Part shown: positions 61,590-64,000 of the stretch, piece after piece
Layout: each line of letters opens with the position of its first letter
Numbering within the stretch: position 1 is the stretch's first letter
DNA from: Paulownia fortunei
Taxonomy: Eukaryota > Streptophyta > Magnoliopsida > Lamiales > Paulowniaceae
Direction of reading: 5' to 3'
Length of the DNA stretch: 64,000 nt
Assembly: GCA_019321725.1 (NCBI GenBank)
Contig: CM033109.1
Coordinates: 20,429,993 to 20,493,992 of the forward strand
Notes under the pieces: generated by a model
Database searches by the model: none
Seen by the model: the letters and a program-made list of their open reading frames with translations, nothing else
Told to the model about the DNA's origin: nothing
Position numbers and translations under genes: made by a program

Positions 61590-64000
61590 TTAGAAATTAG
61601 ATAAAAAATTGACATATATCATAATGCTATAAAATATATGTGCTAATCAACATATCTTATGGAGGCAAAAAATTAAAAAAATTAAAAAATAAAAAAGGAT
61701 GAGTACTATGTAGAAAAAATGTAGCTTGTGTAGAACCCTTGAAAACATCTCCACTTGCATGTACTTAGTGTGAAACTTTCACCATATGGAACCCGTTTTT
61801 ATGTTTTTTGTGATTCTAGTGGTCAATGTACTCCACTTAATTAATGAAGTCCTTTATAACAGTCCATACATTTACCTATTTTTGAATATTTTATGTGAGA
61901 TGGACAAGTATAAGATAGTGCAATATTAACTTGTCCTAGATAGAAAATTTTCATTCTCACAATTAAGGGATTGGCAGTTATTTCCTCTCACTCTCCTAAG
62001 TTTGACCATCTCCAAGCTCTTGAAATTGATCAAAATTTTAAATTTCTCAAACACCCTCAAATAAGTTTGTGATTGACAAGTTTCTCCATCTTCCCTTTGA
62101 AAAAATTCCCAATTAACTGAAAGGACACTGTTATGCAATGGAGTGTAATTTTCATCATTTTTATTCAAATCAATATAATGAGTGCATGGAATGGTAAAAT
62201 TTATAGGAAAATGGGCTTAGGAAAATGCATTGGTTTGGTTTTATTTATTTATGATACTGAGTTATTTTTTGATATTGAGGTGTGATAATTCCTCTCCACC
62301 ACTTGTTTCCTGATTGTTACTCCAAGAATTAGGTTCTTGCCTATAGTAAGAATAGACAGTTAAGAGGATTGTGGGGTTGTCTCAAGGGTAGTAAGAATTC
62401 TAGAAAGAATAATCACTAACTTAAAGCAAAAAAATAAAATGCTTACCTTGTAAATGAGTAGGATGGGGTATTTATACATGTTTAATTGAGACATACACCT
62501 TAGGGACATTTAATGTAATTTGGTTCTTTTAGGCCTACAAATTTATTTGAACTAAAATTAAATATGTGTTGGGCTAAAATAAAACAAAATAATCATACCC
62601 CATCAATTTATTTATTTTTTTGCATGAGGGTGTAGTGAGAAAATGATGAAATAAGAAGAGGCAAAATGCTACTTAGGGTAATTTACACCCACACTTCCTG
62701 ATGTTTGGCCTACTTAAAAATAGTCCTTATTAAATTACATTTTCACCCCCTGGAATTTTGCTCCTATAAGAAATCGAAATGGAATTAGTAAAATGATAAA
62801 TTTACCCTTACAGAATCTATGATTAAAAGATTTTCAAAAATCATAACAAAATATATAAAGTAATTTGACCTTTTTAACCTCTACAAGGGGGTTCTACATA
62901 ATATTTTAATATTATAAAGAGGGTATTATGAAATATATCAAAATTATATTTTTTTTTACCTTTTTGTCCTTGTTTGTAAAGGGATGTCTACAGCAGTTTG
63001 ATATATTAATAACAAACACGGAGGTCTAAATAATTTTTATATCATAAAAGTAGTGTCGTTACAATATATAGATAATATGATTTTTTTGATATATACATAT
63101 ATATAAACATAATATTGGTGTTTTTGAAAAGTTAAATATTTTTTTTTCTCTAAATTGCATAGCTAACATTTTACTCCTCTATTTTTTTTTCTTATTTCAT
63201 AATAAAATTTTACGCAATATGAGTATCCTTATGCAAAGTTCCACAATTATTTGCCTTTAGGTTAACCAAACCAACTAAACATAAAATTAAAAATTTGAAC
63301 CAAATGGAAAAAAAACTGGCCAAAAAATTCGAATTAGTGTTCAGTATTGATTTTTGATAAAATTTATCTTATGATTTGATTTTAATTTTTAGGTTCGGTT
63401 AATAACTCTAAAAAGTAATTAAGTATTTTTTATTTGTATTAACTAATTGTTATCAAACTTAATTTATTGACTATTGCCCCTAAATCTTACTCTTACAAAA
63501 AATTAATTTTTCATCTATCATTATCTTACAAGCAATTCATAATATATCACCATGTTTAGATATGTAATTCCATTTATAGCGCGCTTAGTCTTCTTTCCTA
63601 CATTTAAATCCATCAACGTCACTATTAGAAGTGCTCCACAATGAAGCCTTGTAAATATTACAAGCAAAATTTCCAAAAATTGGGCTGTATAAATAGTAAA
63701 TTTCACATCAACAAGATTCCCTAACGACTAGCACTGTTAGAATGTGAATTTGAATGGAGCAGAATACCAGAGAGTATTAATATAATTTTCTAAACATTAA
63801 GGAGTTATTTGTAATTATTCCAAATCTTACTTCCCTTTCTTGTTAAGAATGAGTTAATCCTACCTCAATATTAAATTCTTGTAATCTAGATTTTCAATAA
63901 GTTGCTTCTAGAGAAAAGTATACACATATGCACCATATGTCACAATCTCATCTAAGTATTGTACATAAAATACATACATGGGATATAATGAAAGATGAAA
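61590..64000. other. AT-rich spacer, no gene seen
   Basis: Short open frames on the minus strand (61926-62168, 80 codons; 63521-63706, 61 codons) show no recognisable domain. 62670-63050 has the wording of a dispersed plant repeat (GGTAATTTACACCCACACTT), but no paired end was identified. Confidence 0.45.

Overview
This is nuclear DNA from a flowering plant, most likely a eudicot. It is very AT-rich and full of plant transposable elements, and it contains one clear intron-bearing plant gene. No rRNA, tRNA, CRISPR or bacterial-type operon was seen. Gene density is low: most of the 64 kb is transposon sequence of different ages separated by AT-rich spacers.

Layout. 0.9-3.9 kb: decayed Athila-type Ty3/gypsy retrotransposon (pol remnant plus LTR remnant). 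4.1-10.5 kb: two diverged copies of one unidentified sequence, with a 2.77-kb CACTA DNA transposon (3-bp target duplication TGG) and a minus-strand gypsy 5' fragment between them. 12.2-14.5 kb: a four-exon SOSEKI (DUF966) polarity gene on the minus strand, 410 codons by my splice model, with a TATA box near 14.75 kb; it is the only ordinary host gene found. 14.8-22 kb: AT-rich spacer with a lone CACTA end at 18.9 kb. 22.1-26.9 kb: broken Tat/Retand-type gypsy element with LTR-internal-LTR followed by a second partial internal region. 27.0-28.0 kb: pogo/Emigrant-like mariner remnant. 33.4-38.3 kb: complete but inactivated Ty1/copia element with 5-bp target duplication ATTTT. 38.9-52.7 kb: a rearranged Athila-type gypsy locus. 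53.3-54.5 kb: PIF/Harbinger transposase pseudogene (minus). 57.6-58.5 kb: minus-strand fragment of an endogenous pararetrovirus (Caulimoviridae) polymerase. 59-64 kb: spacer with several MITEs.

The most interesting part is the Athila-type element at 40.0-50.0 kb. Between its integrase and its 3' polypurine tract it carries a separate module: a TATA box (46685), a decayed ORF of unknown function with a CxxC-type cysteine cluster, and then an intact, intronless 210-codon LOG-like gene (cytokinin riboside monophosphate phosphoribohydrolase family) at 47573-48205. Host LOG genes normally have several introns, so this looks like a cDNA captured by a retrotransposon. Its reading frame is open although gag and pol around it are broken. 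Its usual PGG nucleotide-binding triplet reads RDG.

The same locus has an unusual architecture. A ~1.09-kb host flank and the adjacent LTR occur twice, the element's own 3' LTR is cut off after about 48 bp, and the target duplication TATTC is found three times (39991, 51084, 52697). The simplest history is: insertion, tandem duplication of flank plus element with a breakpoint inside the 3' LTR, then collapse of the second copy to a solo LTR.
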